Below are positions 9,200 to 17,651 of a stretch of 64,000 bases of DNA, in pieces. Positions within the stretch are counted from its first letter, which is position 1. The number at the start of each line of letters is the position of its first letter. Origin of the DNA: Collinsella aerofaciens. Its GTDB lineage: Bacteria; Actinomycetota; Coriobacteriia; Coriobacteriales; Coriobacteriaceae. The position numbers and the translations under genes were made by a program. The stretch lies in the NCBI RefSeq assembly GCF_015548375.1, contig NZ_JADMWW010000009.1, positions 25,780 to 89,779 of the forward strand. The letters run 5' to 3'. The notes below the pieces were generated by a model, which worked only from the letters and a program-made list of their open reading frames with translations, was not told the DNA's origin and did not search any database.

Positions 9200-9229
9200 G
9201 CGCGGCGCCCTTGCGGTGCCGCGCTTTCT
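9200..9229 (+). terminator. Hairpin with short T-run inside the pyr operon
   Basis: GCGCGGCGCC (9200-9209) pairs with GGTGCCGCGC (9215-9224), ten pairs with one G-U, followed by TTTCT. It sits in the only sizable gap of the operon, between pyrC and pyrK, and may be a weak or conditional terminator. Confidence 0.55.
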
Positions 9230-9271
9230 ATTCGTTTGGACCATGCAACCGCATGGGGGATTGGAGCGTCT

Positions 9272-10063
9272 ATGCCCACACCTTCCACTGCACGCATGCA
9301 CGACTTCGAGGTCGTCTCGAACCGGGAGATCGCCGACGGCATCTTCTCGCTCGTCATCTCGGCCCCCAAGCTTGCAAGTGCGCTCAAGCCCGGCCAGTTT
9401 GTGAACATTGCCGTGCCCGGCGATGCTTCCTCGCTGCTTCGCGTGCCCCTGAGCTTCTATCGCGCCGACGCCGAGGCCGGCACCGTCGAGCTGTGGTACG
9501 CCGTCGTGGGCGACGATACCCGTCGTTTGTCCCAGATGGGCCCTGGCTCCACCTCTAACCTGCTGGGCCCCGGTGGCCGTGGCTGGATGGTACCCGAGGG
9601 CACCAGGAAGGCCCTGCTCGTCGCCGGTGGCATCGGTGTTCCGCCCGTGCTGTGCCTTGCCGGCAAGCTTGCCGAGCAGGGTGTGGCCGTCGACGTGTGC
9701 CTGGGTTTTGGTACCGCTTCCAAGGCCGTGGGCATCGATGAGTTCCGCGCGTTGGGCGCCACGGTCAACGTTTGCACCGACGACGGCTTGCTCGGCACGC
9801 ACGGTTTTTGCACCGATCCTGCCGCCGAGCTGCTCGGCGAGGGCGGCTACGACTACGTCGCCAGCTGCGGTCCCGCCGTCATGATGAAGAAGGTCGCCGC
9901 TGCTGCCGCCGAGGCCGGTGCGTACTGCGAGGTGTCCCTCGAGCGCATGATGAGCTGTGGCTTTGGCGCCTGCAACACCTGCAATGTCGAGACGGTCGAC
10001 GGTATGAAGGGCGCTTGCATGTGCGGCCCCGTGTTCGATGCTTCCAAGGTGGTGGTCTTCTAG
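9272..10063 (+). CDS. pyrK: Dihydroorotate dehydrogenase electron transfer subunit (FAD, 2Fe-2S)
   Basis: Passes electrons from dihydroorotate oxidation in PyrD to NAD+. 263 residues. N-terminal FAD domain has LRVPLSFYR; the nucleotide domain has VAGGIGVPPVL; the C-terminal 2Fe-2S site is C-x4-C-x2-C-x(n)-C in MSCGFGACNTC ... GACMCGP. ATG 9272 is chosen for GGAG at 9263-9266; an earlier ATG at 9236 is in frame without a ribosome site. Presence of PyrK makes the partner PyrD the NAD-dependent class 1B enzyme. Confidence 0.95.
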   Translation: MPTPSTARMHDFEVVSNREIADGIFSLVISAPKLASALKPGQFVNIAVPGDASSLLRVPLSFYRADAEAGTVELWYAVVGDDTRRLSQMGPGSTSNLLGPGGRGWMVPEGTRKALLVAGGIGVPPVLCLAGKLAEQGVAVDVCLGFGTASKAVGIDEFRALGATVNVCTDDGLLGTHGFCTDPAAELLGEGGYDYVASCGPAVMMKKVAAAAAEAGAYCEVSLERMMSCGFGACNTCNVETVDGMKGACMCGPVFDASKVVVF

Positions 10064-10986
10064 TGGGTACCGTGAACATGGCCGTCGATTTCGGCGGCGT
10101 CAAGATGCAGAACCCCATCAACACCGCAGCCGGTACTTTTGGCTACGGCTGGCAGTTCCAGAACTTCTTTGATGTTTCCCAGCTGGGCGCCATCACCACC
10201 AAGGGTTGCGCAGCCGAGCCCTGGCCCGGCAACCCCGCGCCCCGCATGGCCGAGATCCCCGGCGGTATGATCAACTCCGTGGGCCTTCAGAACCCCGGCG
10301 TGGCCGCCTTTGCCCGCGAGTCCGGCCCGTGGCTCGAGCAGCTCTCCAAGGACGGTTGCCAGGTCATCTGTCAGGTTGCCGGCCACTCCGTTGACGAGTT
10401 TGTGCGCGCGCTCGAGATGTATGTCGAGCTATGCCCCTGGGCTGCCGGCTACGAGATCAACGTGAGTTGCCCCAACATCGCCGCCGGCGGTGCCGCCATG
10501 GGCTCCACGCCCGAGGGCGCCTCTTCCGTTATGGCTGCCTGCCGCAAGGTGACCGATAAGCCGCTGTTCGTGAAGATGGCGCCGGTCAACGTCGCCGAGA
10601 TCGCCAAGGCCCTCGAAGCCGCCGGCGCCGACGGCCTTTCGGTCATTAACTCCATCCAGGGCATGGCCATCGACGTCCATACCCGCAAGTCCCGCGTGGC
10701 AAAGCCCAAGGGCGGCCTTTCGGGCCCGCTGTGCCACCACATCGCCGTGCGCATGGTCTGGGAGGTCGCCCAGGCCGTCGATATCCCCATCAACGGTGTC
10801 GGCGGTGTCATGACCGGCGAGGATGCGGCCGAGTTTATCCTGGCCGGTGCCACCTGCGTGTCGGTCGGCATGGCCAACTTCGTCGATCCGTGCGCTTCGC
10901 TCAAGATCGCGCATGAGCTTGAGGCCTGGGCCGAGTCCCAGGGCGTAAAGGACATCAACGAGCTGGTAGGTGCTTTCGAATGCTAG
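10063..10986 (+). CDS. pyrD: Dihydroorotate dehydrogenase, class 1B catalytic subunit
   Basis: FMN enzyme oxidising dihydroorotate to orotate, working with PyrK. 307 residues. NPINTAAGTFGYG, EINVSCPN (catalytic Cys region), PLFVKMAP and INGVGGV are seen. The GTG at 10063 uses the last base of the pyrK stop (TAGTG); GTG 10072 and ATG 10078 are in-frame alternatives. It overlaps pyrF by 7 bp. Confidence 0.95.
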   Translation: MGTVNMAVDFGGVKMQNPINTAAGTFGYGWQFQNFFDVSQLGAITTKGCAAEPWPGNPAPRMAEIPGGMINSVGLQNPGVAAFARESGPWLEQLSKDGCQVICQVAGHSVDEFVRALEMYVELCPWAAGYEINVSCPNIAAGGAAMGSTPEGASSVMAACRKVTDKPLFVKMAPVNVAEIAKALEAAGADGLSVINSIQGMAIDVHTRKSRVAKPKGGLSGPLCHHIAVRMVWEVAQAVDIPINGVGGVMTGEDAAEFILAGATCVSVGMANFVDPCASLKIAHELEAWAESQGVKDINELVGAFEC

Positions 10987-11696
10987 AGACCGATGCCCGC
11001 GACCGCGTAATCGTCGCCCTCGACTGCGATCGTGAGCGTGCGCTCGAGCTCGCCCACGAGCTTTCGGGCCATGCCGCCTGGCTCAAGGTTGGTATGACGC
11101 TCTATTACGCTGAGGGCCCAGAGATCGTCAAGACCTTTAAGGACCTGGGCTTTAAGGTCTTCCTCGACCTTAAGTTCCATGATATTCCGCATCAGGTTCG
11201 CGGTGCCGCCCGTTCGGCCTCGCTTGCCGGTGCCGACCTGCTCTCGGTTCACGGCTTGGGTTCGGGCGCCATGCTCGCTGCCTGCCGCGAGGGTGCCGAG
11301 GAGGCGCGCGAGGATCGCGCCAAGCTCGTTGCCATCACCGTGCTCACGAGCATGAACCAGGATTCGCTGGCCGAAATCGGCGTTGAGTCGCCTGTGGCCG
11401 AGGAAGCCGCCCGTCTGGCAAAGCTTGCCCAGGCCAACGGCATCGACGGCATCGTGTGCTCGCCGATGGAGGCCCATGACATGCGCGAGTTGCTCGGCCC
11501 CGACGCGCTGATCGTGACTCCGGGCGTGCGTCCGGTGGGTGCCGCCCTTGGTGACCAGTCCCGTGTGGCGACGCCTTCCCAGGCTATCGAGCGCGGCGCG
11601 AGCCATATCGTGGTGGGCCGACCCATCACCGGTGCCGACGACCCTGTTGCCGCCTTTGACGCCATCGTCGCCGAGCTGGTCGAAAACGTCGCGTAA
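10980..11696 (+). CDS. pyrF: Orotidine 5'-phosphate decarboxylase
   Basis: Last step to UMP. 238 residues of the bacterial type I family; the catalytic signature is DLKFHDIP (residues about 62-69) and the phosphate loop is VTPGVRP followed by VVGRPIT. Its ATG lies inside the pyrD stop region. The operon lacks pyrE and carAB, which must be elsewhere or outside the window. pyrF next to mihF-gmk-rpoZ is an actinobacterial arrangement. Confidence 0.96.
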   Translation: MLETDARDRVIVALDCDRERALELAHELSGHAAWLKVGMTLYYAEGPEIVKTFKDLGFKVFLDLKFHDIPHQVRGAARSASLAGADLLSVHGLGSGAMLAACREGAEEAREDRAKLVAITVLTSMNQDSLAEIGVESPVAEEAARLAKLAQANGIDGIVCSPMEAHDMRELLGPDALIVTPGVRPVGAALGDQSRVATPSQAIERGASHIVVGRPITGADDPVAAFDAIVAELVENVA

Positions 11697-11741
11697 AAGA
11701 TTCCCCTAAGTCACCACTTTTGGGTTTCATTAGCACAAAAT

Positions 11742-11801
11742 AGCCCCTGTGCCTGCGTAAACTTTCCCATCCTTTGTGTGGAATCGCAGGTCAGGGGCTT
11801 A
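11742..11801 (+). other. Long imperfect hairpin after pyrF
   Basis: AGCCCCTG-TG-CCTGCG (11742-11757) pairs with CGCAGG-T-CAGGGGCT (11785-11799) around a 27-nt loop. Only a weak T stretch follows (TTAACTTT). It could end the pyr transcript or be a processed 3' element. The rest of 11697-11935 carries the mihF promoter. Confidence 0.45.
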
Positions 11802-11882
11802 ACTTTGGGCGCAGTATATTGCACTTTTTGCGGGTATCGTCTAACCTATGGAGCCGCGATTGGGCATTTTGTACGTTCTACG

Positions 11883-11891
11883 TGCTAAAAT
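11883..11891 (+). promoter_or_regulatory. Extended -10 promoter of mihF operon
   Basis: TGCTAAAAT matches TGnTATAAT at eight of nine defined or free positions, 45 nt before the mihF ATG. No clear -35. Confidence 0.5.
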
Positions 11892-11935
11892 GCCAATTAT
11901 TGAATCAGATATAACCCAACTATTTGGAGGTACGA

Positions 11936-12244
11936 ATGGCACTCCCTCAGCTTACCGATGAGCAGCGCAAGCAGGCTCTTGAGAAGGCTGCTGCCGCACG
12001 TCACGCCCGCGCTGAGCTTCGTGAGCAGATCAAGAAGGGCGAGAAGTCCCTCGAGTCCGTGCTCAACTCCGATGACCCCATCGCTTCCCGCATGAAGGTT
12101 TCCACCCTCATCGAGTCTCTTCCTGGTTATGGCAAGGCCAAGGCCGCCAAGATCATGGAGGAGCTCGGTATCTCCGCTACCCGTCGCGTCCAGGGCCTCG
12201 GCGTCCGTCAGCGCGAGCAGCTCCTCGAGCAGCTGACCAAATAA
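11936..12244 (+). CDS. mihF: Actinobacterial integration host factor (mIHF)
   Basis: Nucleoid protein that bends DNA, unrelated to proteobacterial IHF. 102 residues: a long basic N-terminal helix (RKQALEKAAAARHARAELR) then a helix-two-turn-helix fold (LPGYGKAKAAKIMEELGIS ... RVQGLGVRQREQL). ATG 11936 has GGAGG at 11926-11930. The order mihF-gmk-rpoZ is conserved in actinobacteria and supports the call. Confidence 0.95.
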   Translation: MALPQLTDEQRKQALEKAAAARHARAELREQIKKGEKSLESVLNSDDPIASRMKVSTLIESLPGYGKAKAAKIMEELGISATRRVQGLGVRQREQLLEQLTK

Positions 12245-12814
12245 GTGAGCGCTCAGGATTCCAAGCTCTTTGTGATTTCTGGACCGTCAGGCGCAGGGAA
12301 GGGTACGCTCGTCACTCGTGTGCGCGAGCGCCGCTCGAACCTGGGCCTGACGGTTTCGGCTACCACGCGAGCACCACGCAAAGGTGAGGTCGACGGCGTT
12401 AACTACTTTTTTCTGACGCGCGAGGAGTTCGACCGCCGCGTGGCAAACGGCGAGTTTGTTGAGTGGGCCGAGGTCCACGGTAACTGCTACGGCACGTTGG
12501 TGAGCGAGGTCACATCCAAGCTCGCCTCGGGCGCGTCTCTGATTTTGGAGATCGATGTCCAGGGCGCCCTGCAGGTGAAGGAGCGTTTCCCCGAGGCCGT
12601 GCTGATCTTTATCAAGCCGCCTTCGCTTGAGGTGCTCCGCGAGCGTCTAGTCGGTCGCGGTACCGAGACGCCCGAGACGATTGAGCTGCGTATGGCAAAC
12701 GCCGCCGATGAGCTTGCCCTTGCCGACCGCTACGACGACGTCGTGGTAAATGACGATCTCGACCGCGCGACCGATGAGCTCGTTCGCGTTCTCGATATGC
12801 ATGAAAGGATCTGA
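12245..12814 (+). CDS. gmk: Guanylate kinase
   Basis: Phosphorylates GMP to GDP. 189 residues, with the P-loop GPSGAGKGT near the N-terminus, then the GMP-binding region TTRAPRKGEVDGVNYFF and EIDVQGALQVK. The start is a GTG directly abutting the mihF stop (TAAGTG), without a strong ribosome site, so it is probably translated by coupling. Confidence 0.96.
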   Translation: MSAQDSKLFVISGPSGAGKGTLVTRVRERRSNLGLTVSATTRAPRKGEVDGVNYFFLTREEFDRRVANGEFVEWAEVHGNCYGTLVSEVTSKLASGASLILEIDVQGALQVKERFPEAVLIFIKPPSLEVLRERLVGRGTETPETIELRMANAADELALADRYDDVVVNDDLDRATDELVRVLDMHERI

Positions 12815-12819
12815 GGTCC

Positions 12820-13101
12820 GTGTCCGTTGTAAAGCCTTGCATTGACGATCTTCTGGAGAAGACCGATCACAACCGCTTCCTGCTCGCTTCGCTTGCCTCC
12901 AAGCGCGCCTGCGACATCAATAGCATGCTGCGTGGCCAGCACAACCGCGTGCTTGCCGTCCAGGATGTCGATGACATCACCATCGGGCTTTCCGGTGCCG
13001 ACACCATCTCGATGGCTATGGACGAGATTGTCGACGGCGACATCTCTTACGACGAGGCCCGTTACGAGAAGGCGCTCGGCCACAAGGTTGCTGAAGCCTA
13101 A
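12820..13101 (+). CDS. rpoZ: RNA polymerase omega subunit
   Basis: Assembly factor of RNA polymerase that binds the beta' C-terminus. 93 residues; PCIDDLLEKTDHNRFLLA and SKRACDINSML correspond to the conserved omega core (binding and R-A-R-Q-I positions). Starts at GTG 12820 with GAGG upstream. Directly followed by thiI with no gap. Confidence 0.92.
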   Translation: MSVVKPCIDDLLEKTDHNRFLLASLASKRACDINSMLRGQHNRVLAVQDVDDITIGLSGADTISMAMDEIVDGDISYDEARYEKALGHKVAEA

Positions 13102-14346
13102 ATGGCGGCTCGCGTCTGCCTGGTCCACTATCACGAGGTTGGACTGAAGGGTAAGAACCGCGCACATTTTGAGCATATCCTCATGGATAACATCAAGGCG
13201 GCCTTGGCCGCCTTTTCCGTGAATGCCGTGTCTCGAATTTCCGGTTATATCCTCGTGACCTTTAACGAGCATCAGGCCGACGAGGCGGCGCGTGTCATTC
13301 GCACCGTTCCCGGCGTTGCTCGTGTGTCTTTGGCGTATCACACCAATCGTGACCCTCAGGAGTACTGTGCCGCCGCCGTGAAGGCGCTGCGCGAGTTTGG
13401 TTCCTTCGATTCGTTTAAGGTGCACGCCAAGCGCTCCAATACCGACTATGAGCTCACCTCGATTGACATCAATCGTCAGGTGGGCGAGGTGCTGTGCGAG
13501 GCCTTCCCCGATAAAAAGGTTCAAATGCATGACCCCGATGCGATGGTGCACGTACTGGTGGTCCAGGGTAGCGTTTATGTGTACGCGCGCTCCGAGCGCG
13601 GCGTGGGCGGTCTGCCGGTGGGTTCTGCCGGCAAGGTCGTGACGCTGCTGTCGTCGGGTATTGATTCTCCGGTGGCGACCTGGATGCTCGCGCGTCGCGG
13701 CGCGGTGTGCGTGCCGGTACATTTCTCAGGTCGTCCGCAGACGCCCGACACGAGCGAGTATTTGGTGCAGGACATCATCCGTGCGCTTGAGCCGGGTGTC
13801 CAGATCGGCCGCCTGTACGTGGTGCCGTTTGGCGATTGCCAGCGTGAGATTTCGGTCACCTGTCCCAGCAACCTGCGCGTGATCATGTATCGCCGCATTA
13901 TGTATTCGGTTGCCGAGCGCATTGCACACATCGAGGGCGCCAAGGCCATCGTGACGGGCGAATCGCTTGGACAGGTTGCCTCCCAAACGCTTGAGAATAT
14001 CATGGCCGTTAACGAGGCCGTGAAGATCCCCGTGTTCCGTCCGCTCATCGGTTCGGACAAGCAGGAGATTATCGCGCGCGCCGAGGAGATTGGTACGTTC
14101 GATATCTCGACTGAGGCCGCTCCCGACTGCTGCACGCTGTTTATGCCGCGTCGTCCCGAGACGCACGCTAAACTCGATGCCGTGCATGAGGCCTGGGAGT
14201 TGTTCGATCACGAGGAGATGATCGAGCGCCTACTCAAGCAGACCGAGTACATCGACTTCGAAAGCAACACGTATAAGGCCCCTAAGACCTTAAAACGCAA
14301 ACATTCGGAGCTTGCTCCGCGTGAGATTTACCAAGATCACGAGTAA
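13102..14346 (+). CDS. thiI: tRNA 4-thiouridine synthetase ThiI
   Basis: ATP-dependent sulfur insertion at U8 of tRNA; may also serve thiazole synthesis. 414 residues: N-terminal ferredoxin-like and THUMP domains (about 1-170), then the PP-loop ATPase with SSGIDSPVA. The C-terminal rhodanese domain of E. coli ThiI is absent, as in many Gram-positive forms, so the sulfur donor path likely differs. C344-type cysteines are seen in PDCCTLFMP. Ends in a perfect hairpin terminator. Confidence 0.93.
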   Translation: MAARVCLVHYHEVGLKGKNRAHFEHILMDNIKAALAAFSVNAVSRISGYILVTFNEHQADEAARVIRTVPGVARVSLAYHTNRDPQEYCAAAVKALREFGSFDSFKVHAKRSNTDYELTSIDINRQVGEVLCEAFPDKKVQMHDPDAMVHVLVVQGSVYVYARSERGVGGLPVGSAGKVVTLLSSGIDSPVATWMLARRGAVCVPVHFSGRPQTPDTSEYLVQDIIRALEPGVQIGRLYVVPFGDCQREISVTCPSNLRVIMYRRIMYSVAERIAHIEGAKAIVTGESLGQVASQTLENIMAVNEAVKIPVFRPLIGSDKQEIIARAEEIGTFDISTEAAPDCCTLFMPRRPETHAKLDAVHEAWELFDHEEMIERLLKQTEYIDFESNTYKAPKTLKRKHSELAPREIYQDHE

Positions 14347-14356
14347 ATTTGTGCAT

Positions 14357-14389
14357 AGACCGACGATGCTCTTGCATCGTCGGTCTTTT
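14357..14389 (+). terminator. Terminator of the mihF-thiI operon
   Basis: AGACCGACGATGC and its exact complement form a 13-bp stem with a TCTT loop, followed by TTTT. Confidence 0.9.
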
Positions 14390-14463
14390 GCTATCTGGGC
14401 ATTTTGCGGCTAAGTGTTCATTTGCTGACGTGTGTCTGAATAAATGGACAGATTTGTGCAAGG

Positions 14464-14481
14464 TTTTGGTCAGCTTTTGGT
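14464..14481 (+). promoter_or_regulatory. Phased TTTTGGT repeats upstream of comEA
   Basis: TTTTGGT occurs at 14464-14470 and 14475-14481, exactly 11 bp apart, as part of TTTTGGTCAG-N1-TTTTGGT. A near-identical stretch is found upstream of recA (43249-43288). Probable activator or repressor site. Confidence 0.5.
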
Positions 14482-14559
14482 TTGACTGCGAAAACCGGTT
14501 TTGAAGCATGGCTGTTGCAGGGCTCTTTTCCTGACACGATGTTGTTGGGAGGTTTTGCT

Positions 14560-15273
14560 ATGGCGCAGCGCGAACAACACGAACGGGTCAAAAAGATGGA
14601 CCGCTGGGCGGGCAAGCTGCTCGGTCATAAGGCTGTGGTGGTGGCGATACTGGTCGTCATTGCGATGGCGAGCGGCTTGGCGATGGCGAACCTTAGCGGC
14701 GGTACTGGCGGCGTGTCGTTTGAGCGCACTGATGGTTCGGGCTCGTTAGTGGAGCCGGGATCCGGCGATGCCTCGAGCGGAAAGACATCCGAAGGCTCTT
14801 CGTCTAAGGCGTCTGCCGCGGCAGAGGTTTATGTCGATGTTGATGGTGCCGTTGTGTCGCCCGGTGTATATCGCGTCAAGGACGGCGCGCGGGTGGCTCA
14901 GGCGATAGATGCCGCCGGCGGGCTGGCGCCCGAGGCAGACGTTACGGGGCTCAATCGGGCATCCAAGGTCGTCGATGGGCAGAAGATTCACGTTCCAACG
15001 GTGGGGGAGCAGCAGGCGTCCATTGCGGAAGCCGGTGTTGATGGTGGGGCTTCCGCATCATTGGGCGTGAGTGGCGCAACGGGCCTAGTCAACATCAATA
15101 CGGCAAGCGCGGCAGAGCTGCAAACGCTCTCGGGCATCGGTCCCTCCATGGCACAGTCGATTATCGATGAGCGGACAAAGAACGGTGCTTTTGCCTCGGT
15201 TGACGATCTGATGCGTGTGTCGGGAATCGGCGAGAAGAAGCTTGCCAAAATCAAAGATTGCATCTGCGTATGA
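14560..15273 (+). CDS. comEA: Competence protein ComEA (DNA receptor)
   Basis: Membrane-anchored DNA-binding protein that receives transforming DNA outside the membrane. 237 residues: one TM helix (about 25-45), a Ser-rich linker, an SLBB domain (about 85-140, VYVDVDGAVVSPGVY...), and two helix-hairpin-helix motifs at the C-terminus (VNINTASAAELQTLSGIG; DDLMRVSGIGEKKL). ATG 14560 with GGGAGG upstream is preferred over the earlier in-frame start. The ATGA overlap with comEC indicates coupled translation. Confidence 0.93.
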   Translation: MAQREQHERVKKMDRWAGKLLGHKAVVVAILVVIAMASGLAMANLSGGTGGVSFERTDGSGSLVEPGSGDASSGKTSEGSSSKASAAAEVYVDVDGAVVSPGVYRVKDGARVAQAIDAAGGLAPEADVTGLNRASKVVDGQKIHVPTVGEQQASIAEAGVDGGASASLGVSGATGLVNINTASAAELQTLSGIGPSMAQSIIDERTKNGAFASVDDLMRVSGIGEKKLAKIKDCICV

Positions 15274-17573
15274 GTGCGACCGAGCGCGAACATGTGATGC
15301 CTCCGCGGCCCCTGATGCCGTGGACGATGGCCCTGTGTGCCGGCATGTGCATGAGCTGCGCCTTGGTGCTCAACGTGGCCGCCGATGCGCTGCTGTGGGA
15401 GCGGGCTTCGGCGGTCGGGCCGCTTTGGGCCATCCCCGTTGCGGCGGCGGTATTCGTTGTGCTGGCTCAATCTTGTGCGTGGCTTGCCCCTTGGAAGCGG
15501 TGGCTGTATGCCGCGTCCGTCGGTCTTGTGGCGGGAGCGGTCGTCTCGGCCTGGTGGGCTGTGGGCGCGCTAAGCGCCTCGAAGGCGCTCGACGGTCGAG
15601 CGGCAAGCAGCCTTGAGTTTGTCGTGCAGGGTGATCCATCCATAAACGACGACGTGTTTTCCTATACCTGCGAGGCACGCGCGGACGGTAAGAACTTGGC
15701 AATGGTTCGCCTATCGTGCGACCTCGAGCTCAAGGTCGGGGCGCACGTGCGTGTTATCGGTCGCGTTTCACGTTTTGAGAACGATGCGTATGGACGATCG
15801 CGCGTGCTCCGAGGTGAGGTGCGCAAGGTTAAAGTCGTTCGGATTTTGTCGGTCGATGAGGACTCTCCGGGACCGCTTCTTCGGATGCGAAATGGGCTGC
15901 TTGCGTCCATCGCGCCTGCGACCGACCCGGCGCGTGCACTCATAGCCGGTGTCGCCTGCGGTCGTTCGGCCGAGCTGCGCGCCCAGCCGACGGGCGACTG
16001 GTTTTCGGTGACGGGAACGGCGCATCTTATCGCCGTCTCGGGCAGCCATTTGGCTATCGTGGGGTTTGTAATCGAGGGTGTATTGCAAAAGACTCGGTGC
16101 TCACGTGGTCTTCAGCGGGCGATATTGGCGATAACGCTTGTGGGCTACGTTGCCTTTACGGGCGCGTCTCCCTCGGCCGTGCGCGCGTGCTGCATGGTGT
16201 TCGCGACGCTTGTCGTAAACGGCGCGGGGCGTCGCCGGCACGGAATTTCGGCACTCTTCGTAACCATGTCCATCTTTGTGCTGCTGCGGCCGACGGTTCT
16301 GTTCGAGATGGGATTTCAGCTTTCATGTGCCAGCGTCTTAGCCATTCTGTGCTTTTGCCCCTATGCGACCTACGCTTTGGGTGAGCTTAGTGTTCCGTCG
16401 GGCGTTGCCGGCATGCTTTCCGTCACGCTGTGCTCGCAACTGGCGACACTTCCCATTACCATTCCTGCCTTTGGTACGTTCTCGCTCATTGCTCCGCTGG
16501 CAAATGCGGTCCTCGGTCCGGTGGTGAGCGTACTGCTCGTCGTGTCCATCGTGCTGGTTCCCTTTTCGCTCGTGGGACCGTTGCGGACTTGGGCGCTCGT
16601 TGTGCCCATGATTGCCGCCCGTTGCGCGCTGTTTTTCGAGCAGCTGTTTGCCGCCGTGCCGGGTGCATCCGTGAGTGTGCCGCCCGATAGCAAGTGGATT
16701 TACCTAGTGCCGTGTTTGCTGGCGGTTCTGCTTGTCCGGTGGCCGCGTCCCCGTGCACGTCCTATGGCGGTGGGGCTTGCATGCCTGGTGCTCTTGGCTG
16801 CGATTCCGTACGCCTACTGGGATCGATTCGCTCCGCCTTCGGTGACGGTGCTCGATGTGGGCCAGGCCGATGCGATTCTTATTCGCCAGGGCGGCGCAGT
16901 GGCGCTCGTCGACTGCGGGCTCGACGAGCGCGTGGTGGCGGCGTTGGTTCGCAATAACGTGCACCATATCGATGCCGTCTTTGTGACGCATTGGGATGAG
17001 GACCACTGGGGTGGTCTGCCTGCCGTGCTCGAACAGTTTTCGGTCGGAACGATTGCCGTGGCGGCGGATGCGCTGGAGGATGCTCCTGCCGAGGTATTGA
17101 ACCGACCTGGCGTGGAGTATCGGCAGGTGTGCCGTGGGGATACGGTCGACATCGGCTCTTTTTGCGCCCGCGTGGTGTGGCCATTCGAGTCCGTGGATGG
17201 CGAGGGAAATGAGGACTCGCTTGTCCTGTTGCTCTCTTATGTTCAGGAAGGCAAGGGCCTGCGCATACTCCTCACCGGTGATGCCGAGCTTGACCAAGAA
17301 CGGGAATTCGTGCAGGAGGTGGGGGATATCGATGTCCTTAAACTTGGGCATCACGGCTCTAAGGTTTCAGTTGATGGTGAGTTGCTGGACGTCCTGAAGC
17401 CCGAGCTTTCCCTCGCGAGCGCGGGCGAGGGGAATCGATACGGCCATCCGTCCGATGCCTGCATCGATGCCGTTAAGGAAGCGGGCGGCGTGTTCGCGTG
17501 CACCATCGAACACGGCGATATCACCATCACGCCGACTGCGAATGGCTTTGCGATGCGATGCCAGCGACCGTGA
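15270..17573 (+). CDS. comEC: Competence DNA channel ComEC/Rec2
   Basis: Polytopic membrane protein forming the uptake channel for single-stranded DNA. 767 residues: N-terminal helices and DUF4131 OB-like region, a central competence domain (ISGVAC-like LIAGVACGRS, HLIAVSGSHLAIVG), many TM segments to about residue 510, then a metallo-beta-lactamase-like domain (LDVGQADAILI, THWDEDHWGG, LKLGHHGSK) thought to degrade the non-transported strand. All nuclease-like metal residues appear intact. Start overlaps the comEA stop. Confidence 0.93.
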   Translation: MSATEREHVMPPRPLMPWTMALCAGMCMSCALVLNVAADALLWERASAVGPLWAIPVAAAVFVVLAQSCAWLAPWKRWLYAASVGLVAGAVVSAWWAVGALSASKALDGRAASSLEFVVQGDPSINDDVFSYTCEARADGKNLAMVRLSCDLELKVGAHVRVIGRVSRFENDAYGRSRVLRGEVRKVKVVRILSVDEDSPGPLLRMRNGLLASIAPATDPARALIAGVACGRSAELRAQPTGDWFSVTGTAHLIAVSGSHLAIVGFVIEGVLQKTRCSRGLQRAILAITLVGYVAFTGASPSAVRACCMVFATLVVNGAGRRRHGISALFVTMSIFVLLRPTVLFEMGFQLSCASVLAILCFCPYATYALGELSVPSGVAGMLSVTLCSQLATLPITIPAFGTFSLIAPLANAVLGPVVSVLLVVSIVLVPFSLVGPLRTWALVVPMIAARCALFFEQLFAAVPGASVSVPPDSKWIYLVPCLLAVLLVRWPRPRARPMAVGLACLVLLAAIPYAYWDRFAPPSVTVLDVGQADAILIRQGGAVALVDCGLDERVVAALVRNNVHHIDAVFVTHWDEDHWGGLPAVLEQFSVGTIAVAADALEDAPAEVLNRPGVEYRQVCRGDTVDIGSFCARVVWPFESVDGEGNEDSLVLLLSYVQEGKGLRILLTGDAELDQEREFVQEVGDIDVLKLGHHGSKVSVDGELLDVLKPELSLASAGEGNRYGHPSDACIDAVKEAGGVFACTIEHGDITITPTANGFAMRCQRP

Positions 17574-17581
17574 CGACGTCG

Positions 17582-17611
17582 TTGGCGTGTGGTGGGCCCC
17601 TGGGCTAGAAT
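17582..17611 (+). promoter_or_regulatory. Promoter candidate for holA
   Basis: TTGGCG (17582-17587) and TAGAAT (17606-17611) are 18 bp apart in the 78-bp gap after comEC. Confidence 0.5.
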
Positions 17612-17651
17612 GGCACGGAACGAATACGAAGGCCTGCGGGAGGGGAGCGCA

